A DNA stretch of 64,000 bases from Acaudatibacter sp963835495 (lineage in GTDB: Bacteria > Pseudomonadota > Alphaproteobacteria > Caulobacterales > Caulobacteraceae): positions 1,240,001-1,304,000 of the forward strand of contig CAWIFQ010000005.1 of NCBI GenBank assembly GCA_963835495.1, given 5' to 3'. The notes under the pieces were generated by a model. The model was not told where the DNA came from, did not search any database, and saw only the letters and a list, made by a program, of their open reading frames with translations. Positions 1 to 8,001 of the stretch are shown here, in pieces (position 1 is the first letter of the stretch; the number at the start of each line of letters is the position of its first letter). The translations under genes were made by a program, and so were the position numbers.

Positions 1-448
1 GCAGAACCGCGTCGGCGCCGAAGGCCGCGGCATTGCGAAACACGCCGCCCATGTTGTCGTGGTTCGAGATGCCGAACAGGGCGACCACCAGCGCCCGCGC
101 CGGCAGGCTCGCCAGCAGCGCCTCGGCGCCCGGGTCCGCCGGCCGAGCGCCGTGGGCCAGCAGGCCGCGGTGGATGTGGAAGCCGACCACGGCGTCCATC
201 ACCGCTTGGCTCGCCGCATAGAGCGGCGCGTCCAGGCCCTCCGCCAGCGGGTCGATCCGCGACAGCCGATTTTGCGCCACCAGCAGCGAACTCACCTGGC
301 AGCGCGCGCCGCCGCCCAGCAGCACCCGCAGCACAACCTCGCCCTCGGCGATGAACTCGCCGCGCCGGCCGACCAGATCGCGCTCGCGGACCTGGACATA
401 GGGCGCGACCCGTGGGTCCGCCGGGTCGGAGATCGGGATCACGGTCAT
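1..448 (-). CDS. TrmH/SpoU-family RNA methyltransferase (3' truncated by window edge)
   Basis: The frame opens at ATG 448 on the minus strand and runs off the left edge, so only about 149 N-terminal residues are visible. An N-terminal segment with EGEVVLRVLL around residues 32-41 resembles the substrate-binding domain found before the SpoU domain. The start of the catalytic SPOUT domain appears at the edge, with LFGISNHDNMGGVFRNAAAF, the typical N-x-G-xx-R-A-ADRoNet-like motif 1 of 2'-O-ribose methyltransferases. The knotted SAM-binding C-terminus is missing, so the tRNA or rRNA target cannot be assigned. It is transcribed divergently from the PadR gene at 564. Confidence 0.75.
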   Translation of the reverse strand, partial: MTVIPISDPADPRVAPYVQVRERDLVGRRGEFIAEGEVVLRVLLGGGARCQVSSLLVAQNRLSRIDPLAEGLDAPLYAASQAVMDAVVGFHIHRGLLAHGARPADPGAEALLASLPARALVVALFGISNHDNMGGVFRNAAAFGADAVL

Positions 449-513
449 AGGTCAGCGTCGCGAGTCTCCGACCGCCGAGCAATTTGAAAATAAGCTCTTG
501 CGCCCGTGCCGTC

Positions 514-546
514 TTAGATATATCTAACATTCAGATACATCGTATC
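514..546. promoter_or_regulatory. Two adjacent palindromes, putative PadR operator
   Basis: TTAGATATATCTAA at 514-527 is a perfect 14-bp palindrome. Seven bases on, GATAC-ATC-GTATC at 534-546 is a second inverted repeat. The pair is AT-rich in a very GC-rich background and ends 17 bases before the start of the PadR gene. PadR regulators usually bind dyads in their own promoters, so autoregulation, possibly with control of the divergent methyltransferase gene, is inferred. Confidence 0.5.
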
Positions 547-563
547 ATATCGGAGTAATACCA

Positions 564-1127
564 ATGCATAGACACATTCATCGCCATCGCGAGGCCCACG
601 CCGCCCGGGAATTCGGGTTTCACGGGCGCCGCCATGGCCACGGCTTCGGCGGCGGCCGCCAGCGGCGCGCCGAGCGCGTGTTCGACCAAGGCGACCTGCG
701 ATTCGTGATCCTCAAGCTGATCAGCGAAGCGCCCCGCCACGGCTACGAGATCATCAAGGAGATCGAAGAGAAGGTCGGCGGCGCCTATTCGCCCAGCCCC
801 GGTGTGATCTACCCGACCCTGACCCTGCTCGAGGAGCTGGGCTACGTCACGGTCGAGAGCGCCGAAGGCGGCAAGAAGCTCTACCGCATCACCGAAGCCG
901 GCGACGCCGAGCTGGCGGACCGCAAGACCGTCGTCGACGGCATCTTCGCCCGCATGGCCGAGGTGCACGAGCGCTACGAGGGCCCCTCGCCGCGGATCTT
1001 CCGGGCGATGCAGAACCTCGGCAACGCGATCGGCACGCGGATGCGCGCCGGTCCGGTCGGCCCCGAGCAGCTCGACGCCCTGGTGGCGGCGATCGACGAG
1101 GCGGCGCGCAAGGTCGAAAAAGCCTAG
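564..1127 (+). CDS. PadR-family regulator with His-rich N-terminus (NfeR/YqjI-like)
   Basis: 187 residues. Residues 1-34 are rich in His, Arg and Gly (HRHIHRHREAH, HGRRHGHGFGGG). They precede a PadR winged helix at about 42-115 (DLRFVILKLISEAPRHGYE, then SPSPGVIYPTLTLLEELGYV) and a C-terminal dimerisation helix. A His-rich leader fused to a PadR domain is the layout of E. coli YqjI/NfeR, a nickel- and iron-responsive repressor, so metal sensing is inferred. The start is supported by GGAG at 552-555. Unlike E. coli, no yqjH-type siderophore reductase lies beside it; the nearest partner is the UMF1-type transporter downstream. Confidence 0.8.
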   Translation: MHRHIHRHREAHAAREFGFHGRRHGHGFGGGRQRRAERVFDQGDLRFVILKLISEAPRHGYEIIKEIEEKVGGAYSPSPGVIYPTLTLLEELGYVTVESAEGGKKLYRITEAGDAELADRKTVVDGIFARMAEVHERYEGPSPRIFRAMQNLGNAIGTRMRAGPVGPEQLDALVAAIDEAARKVEKA

Positions 1128-1183
1128 TAGCCGCCGCTGGAAAGCTGCGCCCGACAAGTTGGGCGCCAGTCCCTTCCTATTCC

Positions 1184-1232
1184 CCCCAACCCCGCTAGGC
1201 TGCGGCGCAAGCCCGCTTAGACGGGGTTGGGG
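1184..1232 (+). promoter_or_regulatory. Hairpin whose 3' arm covers the transporter's ribosome-binding site
   Basis: CCCCAACCCCG at 1184-1194 and CGGGGTTGGGG at 1222-1232 are perfect 11-bp inverted arms with a 27-base loop. The 3' arm contains most of GGGGAG (1229-1234), the only good Shine-Dalgarno sequence for the TTG-start transporter gene at 1242. If transcribed, the RNA would sequester its own ribosome-binding site. There is no U-tract, so it is not a standard terminator. Confidence 0.45.
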
Positions 1233-1241
1233 AGATCCCGT

Positions 1242-2696
1242 TTGAGCCAGCTGATTCCGGAAGCCGACCTCGTCGCCGTGCCGCCCACGGCGGACGATCC
1301 CGGGGCCCGCCTCACGCGCGGGGCGATCAGCTGGTCTATCTTCGAAGGGGCGCGAGACCCCTACGTCATCCTGATCATCATCTACATCTTCATGCCCTAC
1401 GTGGGCTCGGTGATGGTGGGATGGCCGAAGTCGAACGCGACCGCCGGCCAGGAAGTGATCTCGCAGTGGAGCCAGTACGCGGGCTGGGCGACCATGGCGA
1501 CCGCCCCGTTCCTGGGCGCGTCGATCGATCAGATGGGCCGCCGCAAGGGTTGGCTCGCGCTCGCGGTCGCGCTGATGATCCCGCTGATGTTCGCGCTTTG
1601 GTGGGCCAAGCCCGACGGCTCGGGCCTGCCGATCGTGGTGACGATGCTGATGACCACCATCATCGCGCTGCTGTTCAGCTACACCGAGGTGATCCACAAC
1701 TCGCTGCTGGTGCGCGCGGCCGGCATGGGCGGGGCGCATAAAGCTTCCAGCCTGGCGCTGGCGCTCGGCAACGCATTCGCGCTGGTGCTGTTTGTCTTCC
1801 TTGCCTGGGGCTTCATGCTGCCGGGCCGCACCGACTGGCCCTGGGTGCCGAAGGCGCCGCTGTTCGGCTTTAGCAAGGCCCTGCACGAGCCGGAGCGGTT
1901 GGTCGGGCCGATGACCGCGGCGCTGCTGTTCGTCGGCACGATACCCATTCTGCTGTTCACGCCGGACGCGCCGCGCTCGGCCGTCACCATCCCGCAGGCC
2001 TTCGCGAACGGCGCGCAGGCGCTGTGGCGCATGGTGCGCACGGTCGGCCAGTTTCGCGACGCGGCCATCTTCCTGGTCGCGCGCAGCTTCTACGTCGACG
2101 GCATGACCGCCGTGCTGACCTTCTTCGGCATCTACGCCACCGGCGTGATGCATTGGGACGCGCTGGAGATGCTGGTGATCGGCATCATCCTGACGGTGTT
2201 GGCGGTCATGGGCGGGCTGCTCGCGCGCTTCTTCGACAGCGTCCTCGGCCCGCGCCGCGCGGTGCAGATGGAGATCCTGATGTCGCTGCTGGGCATCATC
2301 GCCCTCTTGGGCATGGCGCCGGACCGCATCTTCTTCTTCTGGCATTGGGACCCGGCGGCGCACCCGCCGATGTGGAACGGGCCCTTCTTCCGCACCCTGC
2401 CGGAGTGGATCTTCACGCTGATCGGCTTCTCCAACGCGGTCTTCATCACCGCGCACTATGCGTCCAGCCGCACGCTGCTGACCCGGTTGACGCCGCCGGA
2501 CCAGACCGGCGCGTTCTTTGGCGCCTATGCGATCTCCGGCACCGCCACGGTCTGGCTGGCGCCGATGCTGGTCAACATCGGCACCCGTCTCACCGGCACC
2601 CAGCAGGGCGGCTTTGCGATGATCACGGTCTTGCTGGCGATCGGCTTCGTCGGTCTGCTCTTCCTGAAGAAAGGCAACCGCGACTTCGCGACCTGA
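1242..2696 (+). CDS. MFS transporter, UMF1/Atg22-like
   Basis: 484 residues, very hydrophobic, with about 12 predicted membrane segments. It matches the major facilitator superfamily UMF1 (Atg22-like) group: the N-terminus reads GAISWSIFEGARDPY and the first cytoplasmic loop has GASIDQMGRRKG, the MFS loop 2-3 signature. The substrate is unknown. I chose TTG at 1242 over TTG at 1227 because GGGGAG at 1229-1234 sits seven bases before it. It follows the PadR gene by about 115 bases in the same direction and could be its target. The next gene starts six bases after the stop, so the two are probably cotranscribed. Confidence 0.8.
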   Translation: MSQLIPEADLVAVPPTADDPGARLTRGAISWSIFEGARDPYVILIIIYIFMPYVGSVMVGWPKSNATAGQEVISQWSQYAGWATMATAPFLGASIDQMGRRKGWLALAVALMIPLMFALWWAKPDGSGLPIVVTMLMTTIIALLFSYTEVIHNSLLVRAAGMGGAHKASSLALALGNAFALVLFVFLAWGFMLPGRTDWPWVPKAPLFGFSKALHEPERLVGPMTAALLFVGTIPILLFTPDAPRSAVTIPQAFANGAQALWRMVRTVGQFRDAAIFLVARSFYVDGMTAVLTFFGIYATGVMHWDALEMLVIGIILTVLAVMGGLLARFFDSVLGPRRAVQMEILMSLLGIIALLGMAPDRIFFFWHWDPAAHPPMWNGPFFRTLPEWIFTLIGFSNAVFITAHYASSRTLLTRLTPPDQTGAFFGAYAISGTATVWLAPMLVNIGTRLTGTQQGGFAMITVLLAIGFVGLLFLKKGNRDFAT

Positions 2697-2701
2697 CGGC
2701 C

Positions 2702-3514
2702 ATGGCTGCAAGCGATCCGCTGAGCGTCCCCCTGGACGCCATTCCGCTCGACGACCGGGGCCTGCTGCTCGGCGATGGCCTGTTCGAGACGCTGCTGTTC
2801 ACGCGCGGAGAGCTGATGCTGGCCGAGGCGCACGCCCGGCGCATGATCGATGGGGCGGCCGTGCTTGGCCTGCCGGCGCCGACGGCCTCCGACTTCGTCG
2901 GCGGCGCGTTGGGCGCGGTGCGGAAGGCCGGACTCTCCCAAGCCCGGGCCGCGGTGCGCGTCACATTGACCGCCGGCTCTGGCGGCCGGGGGCTCGATCG
3001 TCCGGCCGCGCTCGAGCCTCGGCTCTTCGCCACCGCGGCCTTGTCCGCCAGGCCGGAGTCGGCCGCCACGCTTTTCATCGCCCAGACCCGCCGCAACCAG
3101 GCCTCGCCCGCCAGCCGCCTGAAGACGCTGGCCTATCTCGACAACGTGCTTGCCCGCCGGGAGGCGGTCGCCGCGGGGGCCGACGAAGCGGTGATGCTGA
3201 ACACGCTGGGCGAGGTCGCCTGCGCCACCGCGGCCAACCTGTTCTGGCTGAAAGACGACGTGCTCCTAACCCCGGCGCCGGAGACGGGCCGCATGGACGG
3301 GGTGATGGCGCGGCGGGTCGCCGACGCAGCCGTCTCGCTCGGCATCGACGCGCGTCAGGTCCGCGAGGGCGCCGAGGCGCTGGCTGGCGCGGACGCCGTG
3401 TTTCTCACCAACAGTCTGATCGGCGTCAGGCCGGCGTTCCTCGCCGGGCGAGCGGCGCCGGCGCCGAACGCCCTCGTCCAGCGTCTCGCAGACGCCGTCT
3501 CGGGGTTCGTCTAG
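2702..3514 (+). CDS. Class IV aminotransferase / aminodeoxychorismate lyase-like protein
   Basis: 270 residues of the fold-type IV PLP family (branched-chain aminotransferase, D-amino-acid aminotransferase, PabC). Visible signatures are DRGLLLGDGLFETLL near residue 20, the probable PLP lysine in RLKTLAYLDNVLARREA at about 140, EVACATAANLFW at about 172, and a C-terminal FLTNSLIGVRP phosphate-binding region. The last motif and the short length suit 4-amino-4-deoxychorismate lyase (folate synthesis), but sequence alone does not separate this from a D-amino-acid aminotransferase. Its 3' end overlaps the convergent TadE-like gene by four bases. Confidence 0.7.
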   Translation: MAASDPLSVPLDAIPLDDRGLLLGDGLFETLLFTRGELMLAEAHARRMIDGAAVLGLPAPTASDFVGGALGAVRKAGLSQARAAVRVTLTAGSGGRGLDRPAALEPRLFATAALSARPESAATLFIAQTRRNQASPASRLKTLAYLDNVLARREAVAAGADEAVMLNTLGEVACATAANLFWLKDDVLLTPAPETGRMDGVMARRVADAAVSLGIDARQVREGAEALAGADAVFLTNSLIGVRPAFLAGRAAPAPNALVQRLADAVSGFV

Positions 3515-4047
3515 CAGTCGGCGCAGGTGACCGTGGTCGAGAGGCGAGGGTGGAGATAGGCCTTCTCGTTGAACACCACGGGCCTCGGCATGATCTGACC
3601 GAACGCCGAGGTGTAGGTGTACTGGCTCTCTGACATCACCACGCTTTCGCCCGGCGCGATCACGCTGGTCGGCAGGCCGCTAACGCTCGAACCTTTGGTC
3701 AGGGCCGTCATGCCGCTGGCCTGGCTCCAGGCCACAGTGACGTTGCCGTGCGAGTCGGCGGTCAGGCTGGAGACCCGCAGCTTCAGGCTCGTGGTCGGGT
3801 AGGGGTACATCACCGTGGCGCCGACGCCGAAGATGTCGGCTACGTCCGCGCTGGTGAGGGTCGAGGTTTGCGAGGCCAGATCGCCGACGGTGGCGGCCAC
3901 GTGGTTGGCGCGCTGCTGGGTCATCACGCCCTGGGTCAGCTCGACCACGCCGAAATAGAGCAGCAGTAGGATCGGCAGCAGCAGGGCGAACTCCACCGCC
4001 GCGACGCCGCGCGAATCGCCGGCGAGATGGCGAGCGGTCACGAGCAT
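3511..4047 (-). CDS. TadE/TadG-like minor pilin (CpaK/CpaJ-like)
   Basis: 178 residues. A short basic leader and GVAAVEFALLLPILLLLYFGVVE at residues 14-36 form the TadE-like prepilin motif: a hydrophobic helix with Glu at position 5 after the predicted cleavage region. The rest is an extracytoplasmic domain ending in a CADC motif that could form a disulphide. TadE/TadF proteins are minor pseudopilins processed by the CpaA/TadV peptidase. It overlaps the upstream TadE-like gene by ten bases, so the two are translationally linked. In Caulobacter, cpaJ and cpaK are such a pair; using those names here is inference. Confidence 0.75.
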   Translation of the reverse strand: MLVTARHLAGDSRGVAAVEFALLLPILLLLYFGVVELTQGVMTQQRANHVAATVGDLASQTSTLTSADVADIFGVGATVMYPYPTTSLKLRVSSLTADSHGNVTVAWSQASGMTALTKGSSVSGLPTSVIAPGESVVMSESQYTYTSAFGQIMPRPVVFNEKAYLHPRLSTTVTCADC

Positions 4048-4610
4048 TCCGGGCCCTGCGCCTGGTAGTTCTCATTGCGAAAGGCGATCGTGGTCGCCAG
4101 CAGTCGCTGGTTGGCGCCGAGGTCGGGCAGGCCCGGCTCGAGCACCGGCGTGATCAACGTCCAGGGATAGAACACCCGCACCAGCACGATCTGGCAGGAC
4201 GCGCCCGCGTCGAAGGTCAGCTGCGACTGATCGATGGCGTTGTTCTTGATCGGCGGGGTGACGTTGATGGCCGAGAAGCTGGGGAAGGTGCGGACGTCGA
4301 CGCTAAGGTTGGCCGCGCAGTCCGACGCGGAGATCCACGAGATCCCGCCGCAGACAAGATTCTTGAAGCCGGCGGCGTTGTTGTTGGGGCCTCCCTGCAG
4401 CTGGCCAATGCGGATCTGGCGGGCGGCGGTCACCGTGGCGCTCTCGATGGTGGTTGAGGCCATGAAGATCATGCCCAGCTCGAGGATCGAGAACAGCAGG
4501 GCCAGGAACGGCAGGGAGACGATGGCGAACTCGACCGCAGCCGCGCCGCCGCGCGCGGCGGCGAAGCCGCGCAGACGGCGCTGCATCTTGGTGAGTGTGG
4601 GGGACGGCAT
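4038..4610 (-). CDS. TadE-like minor pilin (CpaJ-like)
   Basis: 190 residues. A basic N-terminus is followed by AAAVEFAIVSLPFLALLFSI at about 23-42, the TadE prepilin signature, and then ELGMIFMASTTIESA, typical of the family. The periplasmic part contains four or more cysteines (VCGG, DCAANL, SCQIV, C-terminal ECS), suggesting disulphides. It is the second TadE-like gene of a pair lying opposite and beside the main cpa cluster, and should be a minor component or initiator of the Flp pilus. Internal Met codons at residue 9 could also serve as the start; no strong Shine-Dalgarno sequence is seen for either. Confidence 0.75.
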   Translation of the reverse strand: MPSPTLTKMQRRLRGFAAARGGAAAVEFAIVSLPFLALLFSILELGMIFMASTTIESATVTAARQIRIGQLQGGPNNNAAGFKNLVCGGISWISASDCAANLSVDVRTFPSFSAINVTPPIKNNAIDQSQLTFDAGASCQIVLVRVFYPWTLITPVLEPGLPDLGANQRLLATTIAFRNENYQAQGPECS

Positions 4611-4773
4611 CGGCCGAGAGTCCGGTGAGCGGGGTTGGCGCGACCCTACTCGCCAGCCCCTAAGCCCGGCTTAAGCGTTAGCGTTCCGTTTCCCCTAAAG
4701 TTCGCGCTTACCAATACCTTACGCGCGAAGGATCGGAACTCGGGCCCGGGTGAAGCCGGCGCCCGCGGGCGAA

Positions 4774-5274
4774 CTACATCGTCGGTGAAATCGTGGACGA
4801 GATGGTGGGAGCGGCGGAACCCGACGGCGCGGGGATCGTCACCCTGACCGTCGACGTCGACGAGGCTGGCGCCGGCGGCGGGGCGGGCGGCGGGGCGCTG
4901 CCGAGCGCCTGCGCTTGCGCGTCGCCGACCTGTTCGCAGGTCGGCGCGCAGGCGTAGCTGATCACATTCCCGCCGTTGATCAGCGAGACCCGGTCGCCGG
5001 CGCTGGAGCCGACGACGATCTGACGGTTGAAGATGGTGCGGCCGCGGTCGTCGGTGACGATCAGGTTGGTGACGCCGCCGACCTTGCCGGTGACCACCAC
5101 GTGGCGTTGGTCCGACATCGAGACGTCGGCCACGGTCGGATTGCCCAGGAATACGTTGTGGGCGGGCGCTGGCAGCGACACCAGGACCGACTGGTTGAGC
5201 GGGACGCCGAGGCTCGCGGCCATGACGGCCACCGGGGCGAGGGCGAGGATCGAGGCGAGGGCGAGGCTGCGCAT
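4774..5274 (-). CDS. Pilus-assembly N-terminal domain protein (CpaI-like)
   Basis: 166 residues. A signal peptide (MRSLALASILALAPVAVMAA) precedes the domain found at the N-terminus of CpaC/RcpA secretins: SVLVSLPAPAHNVFLGNPTVADV, then the VVVTGKVGGVTNLIV turn and FNRQIVV. The C-terminal third is a low-complexity Pro/Ala/Ser/Thr tail with no secretin domain. This is the architecture of Caulobacter CpaI, encoded beside cpaJ and cpaK, as here. A periplasmic scaffold role in Tad pilus assembly is inferred. ATG at 5274 is preferred because GGTGGAG lies nine bases upstream; a TTG at 5301 in frame has no such site and would spoil the signal peptide. Confidence 0.75.
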   Translation of the reverse strand: MRSLALASILALAPVAVMAASLGVPLNQSVLVSLPAPAHNVFLGNPTVADVSMSDQRHVVVTGKVGGVTNLIVTDDRGRTIFNRQIVVGSSAGDRVSLINGGNVISYACAPTCEQVGDAQAQALGSAPPPAPPPAPASSTSTVRVTIPAPSGSAAPTISSTISPTM

Positions 5275-5325
5275 AGGCCAAGGCTCCACCGGATTGGTCA
5301 ATAAAGCCTGAACAACGCACCGATT

Positions 5326-6474
5326 TCAGCCGCCGTGCGCGGCCTTCCACGCCAGCGCGTGCTGGATGCGACCGGGCATCGCCGGGTGGGTGAAGAACAG
5401 CGCTTCCTCGAGCGGCGAGGGCTCGACGCTCTGATGGTCCCATTCGCGCTCGATCACCGAGATGAGCGCGTCAGGCTCGCGAGCGTGGTCGAGGGAATAG
5501 GCGTCCGCGCGGACATTGGCCCAGCGCAGGTAGCCGGCCTCCGCCAGGCCGGCGGCGGCCAGCGCCAGCGTCACGACGATGGCGACGGCGGGCAGCGCCT
5601 CGGGATCGCTGGGGCTGGCGACGCCCGGCGCGCCGAGGCGCCTCGCCAGCGGCGCGGCCAGCCGGCTGACGGCGAAGGCGCCGAGCAGCATCACCGCGCC
5701 CAGCACGAGGCTGACGATCAGGAAGTCGTTGTGAACGTAGTGGCCCATGATGTGACCGATGAAGGCGCGCGCTTCGGCCGGGGGGCCTGCGGCGATCATC
5801 GGACCCACGCTGACCTTGGCCTGGCCGAAGCCGCCGGTGACGTCGGCGTCGAAGCTCGGGTCGGCCGAAAAGAACACGCCGTGCGCGGGCAGGCCGGTCT
5901 CGGCGATCAGCCGCACCAGACCGTCGCGGACCGGTCCGGCCGGCGCCGGCGTCAGCGGCGGTCCGGCGGAGAGGGCGTAAGGCAGCCAGACCGCCAGGAC
6001 GATCAGGCCGGCGACCAGCGAGCCAACAAATAGCGGCCAGGTCCGCGGCATCCGGCGCATCAGCCAAAGCACCGGGGGCGCCAGCACCGCCGCGCCGACC
6101 ACGCGCCGGCGCGATTCCGGCGGCGGCGTGGGCGAAGTGGGTTAGGAGGCCGGCGCCGCCGGCCCCGAGGATCTGCTCGCTGCGCCAGTCGGTGACGGCG
6201 TCGATCGCTGCCCTCAGCGGCGCGAGGACCAGGGCCAGCACACAGGCGCACGCCGCGGCGGCGAGCCACGGGCGGGGTCGCTCGGCTTCGAGCGCGCGCC
6301 GCAGCCGGCCAAGCAGACCGCTGCGGCCGATGAGCAGGCAGGCGCCGAGCAGAACCAGTCCGCCGAGCGCCCACGCGGTGAGCCGCCAGTCGGTGGCGGC
6401 CTGCGCCGCGAGGCGCTGGCTTTCAGGGATGCGCGCCAGCCAGCCGGCCGCATCGAGCGGGGTCCCGGCGTTCA
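5326..6474 (-). pseudogene. M48-like membrane metalloprotease homologue, frameshifted, catalytic residues replaced
   Basis: Two frames join near 6117-6127 in a CCGG-CGGCGGCG run. The upstream frame encodes an N-terminal amphipathic stretch and two membrane helices (AWALGGLVLLGACLLI; ACACVLALVLAPL). The downstream frame encodes further helices and a peptidase M48-like domain ending at 5326. The zinc motif reads HIMGH instead of HExxH, and the downstream E-x-x-A-D motif reads NVRAD, so both the catalytic Glu and the third zinc ligand appear to be lost. No ATG fits the N-terminus; CTG 6474, overlapping the stop of the desaturase gene, is the likeliest start unless another indel lies there. The two genes appear coupled. 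Confidence 0.6.
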
Positions 6475-7299
6475 GGCGGCCGCCCCGGTGGCCGCGGCCT
6501 TGCGCCCCAGCCCGAGCCGCTCGGCCCAGATGCGGAACGGATAGACCAGCTGGCCGACGAAATGCGCCGGCACGCCCTCGACCCCATAGTCGTCCGGCAG
6601 CACGCCGCGCGGCATGTAGTAGGTGCCGAACATCAGGTCCCAGACCGGGAAGGTTGGCGCGAAGTTGCGATCGCGCGCCATCAGGTCCTTGGAGTGGTGC
6701 CAGCGGTGATACACCGGGCTCACCAGCACATAGCGGAACGGGCCGAAGGTCCAGTTCAGGTTGGCGTGCACCAGCGGGCCGATCACCAGATTGAACGGGG
6801 CGATGATCGCAAACGCGGCGGGCGAAAAACCGAACAGGCGGATGAACGCGAGCGCGCCGGCGACGTAGATCATGAAGTTGACCGGGTGGTTGCGGTAGGT
6901 GGTCGACCAGTCCAGCACTTCGGCGCCGTGGTGGACCGCGTGAAACGGCCACAGCGTGTGCCCGTGGAACAGCCGGTGCAGCCAATACTGTACAAAATCC
7001 AGCGCCAGCAGGATGATCGCCGCCTGCGCCACCAGCGGGAGGTGCGCCACCGGGCCGTAGCCGCCGAGGATGGCGTCCGTCACGCCTGCCGCGCCGTGCT
7101 GGAACACAACGCCCACGCCGGCGCGGATGTAGACGGTCACCAGGTCGCCGTAGATCAGCAGGCCGAACAAACTGTAGAGCGCGTTGTCGATGAACTCCGG
7201 CGTGAGGAATTGAGGCTGCCCGGCGTTGCAGGGCCATAGCCGCGCCATGATCCCGAAGATCAGGAACGAGACGACCAGATCGAACATCTCAAAAATCAA
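6472..7299 (-). CDS. Sterol desaturase / fatty-acid hydroxylase-family protein
   Basis: 275 residues, an integral membrane di-iron enzyme. The three histidine clusters of the family are visible: DFVQYWLHRLFHGH followed by PFHAVHHGAE (about 100-125), HANLNW (about 178) and SPVYHRWHHSKD (about 196). Hydrophobic segments flank them. Members hydroxylate or desaturate sterols, carotenoids or lipid chains; the substrate here is unknown. TTG at 7299 is supported by GGAGG six bases upstream; ATG at 7287 is the alternative. The stop overlaps the M48-like gene downstream, suggesting an operon for a membrane-lipid function. Confidence 0.8.
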   Translation of the reverse strand: MIFEMFDLVVSFLIFGIMARLWPCNAGQPQFLTPEFIDNALYSLFGLLIYGDLVTVYIRAGVGVVFQHGAAGVTDAILGGYGPVAHLPLVAQAAIILLALDFVQYWLHRLFHGHTLWPFHAVHHGAEVLDWSTTYRNHPVNFMIYVAGALAFIRLFGFSPAAFAIIAPFNLVIGPLVHANLNWTFGPFRYVLVSPVYHRWHHSKDLMARDRNFAPTFPVWDLMFGTYYMPRGVLPDDYGVEGVPAHFVGQLVYPFRIWAERLGLGRKAAATGAAA

Positions 7300-7454
7300 C
7301 GCCGGCCTCCGCCCTCTCGCCCCGCAGTCTTAGGCAGGCGCGAGCTAAGTTTGGGTAAAGCCTGGCCCAGGCCGGTCCGCGCGGCGTCGGTCAGCGCAAG
7401 GCAAGACAGGTTGATCTTAGTGGCGCTCAATAGGAGCCGACATTCATTGCTTAG

Positions 7455-7469
7455 TTAAGCGAGATTAAC
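7455..7469 (+). promoter_or_regulatory. CtrA-like box upstream of first pilin
   Basis: TTAA at 7455-7458 and TTAAC at 7465-7469 are separated by six bases; the canonical CtrA box is TTAA-N7-TTAAC. The distal half-site overlaps a possible -35, with ATACAA at 7488-7493 after 17 bases, the usual geometry of CtrA-activated promoters. Caulobacter pilA is CtrA-dependent, which supports the reading. The remainder of the 323-base gap 7300-7622 shows nothing else I can support except the pilin ribosome-binding site. Confidence 0.45.
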
Positions 7470-7622
7470 TGTGAATATCTGTAAACCATACAAAATGCGG
7501 CGGAGTATTGTCACGTTTACTGCGAATTAAGGCCAGCGTGAGAAGTTCTGCGTGTCTCAAGGGGCGAGCAGGCCTGACCGGCTTGGTCCCTGGTCAGCTT
7601 GCTAAGAGAAGGAAATCAAGCA

Positions 7623-7793
7623 ATGTCGAAGTTCGTTACGCGTCTTATGAAGGACGAATCGGGCGCCACGGCCATCGAGTACGGCCTCATCGTCGCCCTG
7701 ATCGCCGTCGTGATCATCAGCGCCGTCACCGCGCTGGGCACGAACCTGAACACCAGCCTGACCGCGGCCAGCACTGCGATCAAGGGCCACTAA
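7623..7793 (+). CDS. pilA: Flp/Fap-type pilin (PilA)
   Basis: 56 residues, the major subunit of the Tad/Flp pilus. A 14-residue charged leader (MSKFVTRLMKDESG) ends in Gly and is followed by ATAIEYGLIVALIAVVIISA. That gives a cleavage site Gly14/Ala15 with Glu at +5 and Tyr at +6, the Flp motif recognised by the CpaA/TadV prepilin peptidase. The mature chain of 42 residues is one hydrophobic helix plus a short polar end. GAAGGA lies about ten bases before the ATG. A strong terminator follows, so it is probably its own transcription unit. Confidence 0.93.
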   Translation: MSKFVTRLMKDESGATAIEYGLIVALIAVVIISAVTALGTNLNTSLTAASTAIKGH

Positions 7794-7820
7794 GACGTTC
7801 CTATACGTCTGGTTCTGGAG

Positions 7821-7853
7821 AAGGCCGCGGCTCACGCCGCGGCCTTTTTCTTT
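7821..7853 (+). terminator. Rho-independent terminator after first pilin
   Basis: AAGGCCGCGGC (7821-7831) pairs perfectly with GCCGCGGCCTT (7836-7846) across a four-base loop. It is followed by TTTTTC TTT, a clear U-tract. It lies 28 bases after the pilin stop and would separate the two pilin transcripts. Confidence 0.9.
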
Positions 7854-7898
7854 GTCGACCGGCCGCCCCGCCGTTATACAGTTGGTGATCATACCCGT

Positions 7899-7912
7899 TT
7901 AACGTGTTTTAA
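7899..7912 (+). promoter_or_regulatory. CtrA-like TTAA pair upstream of second pilin
   Basis: TTAA at 7899-7902 and TTAA at 7909-7912 are separated by six bases (CGTGTT), the same spacing as the pair ahead of the first pilin. It lies 90 bases before the second pilin start, just after the terminator. The six-base spacer is one shorter than the textbook CtrA box, so this is suggestive only. Confidence 0.35.
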
Positions 7913-8001
7913 GAGTCGTGCGGCAATATGTCCCCGCCAAGACGAAGGGGCCGGTGCGTTGTGGCGCCTTGCAAGCTTGAGCGAGGACAAGGAGCCACGG
8001 T

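Noticed and set aside
531..2711. A 726-codon open frame on the minus strand across the PadR and transporter genes
   Set aside because: It is Arg/Gln/His/Asp-rich with no motif, and lies antisense to two well-supported genes; long antisense frames are expected at this GC content.
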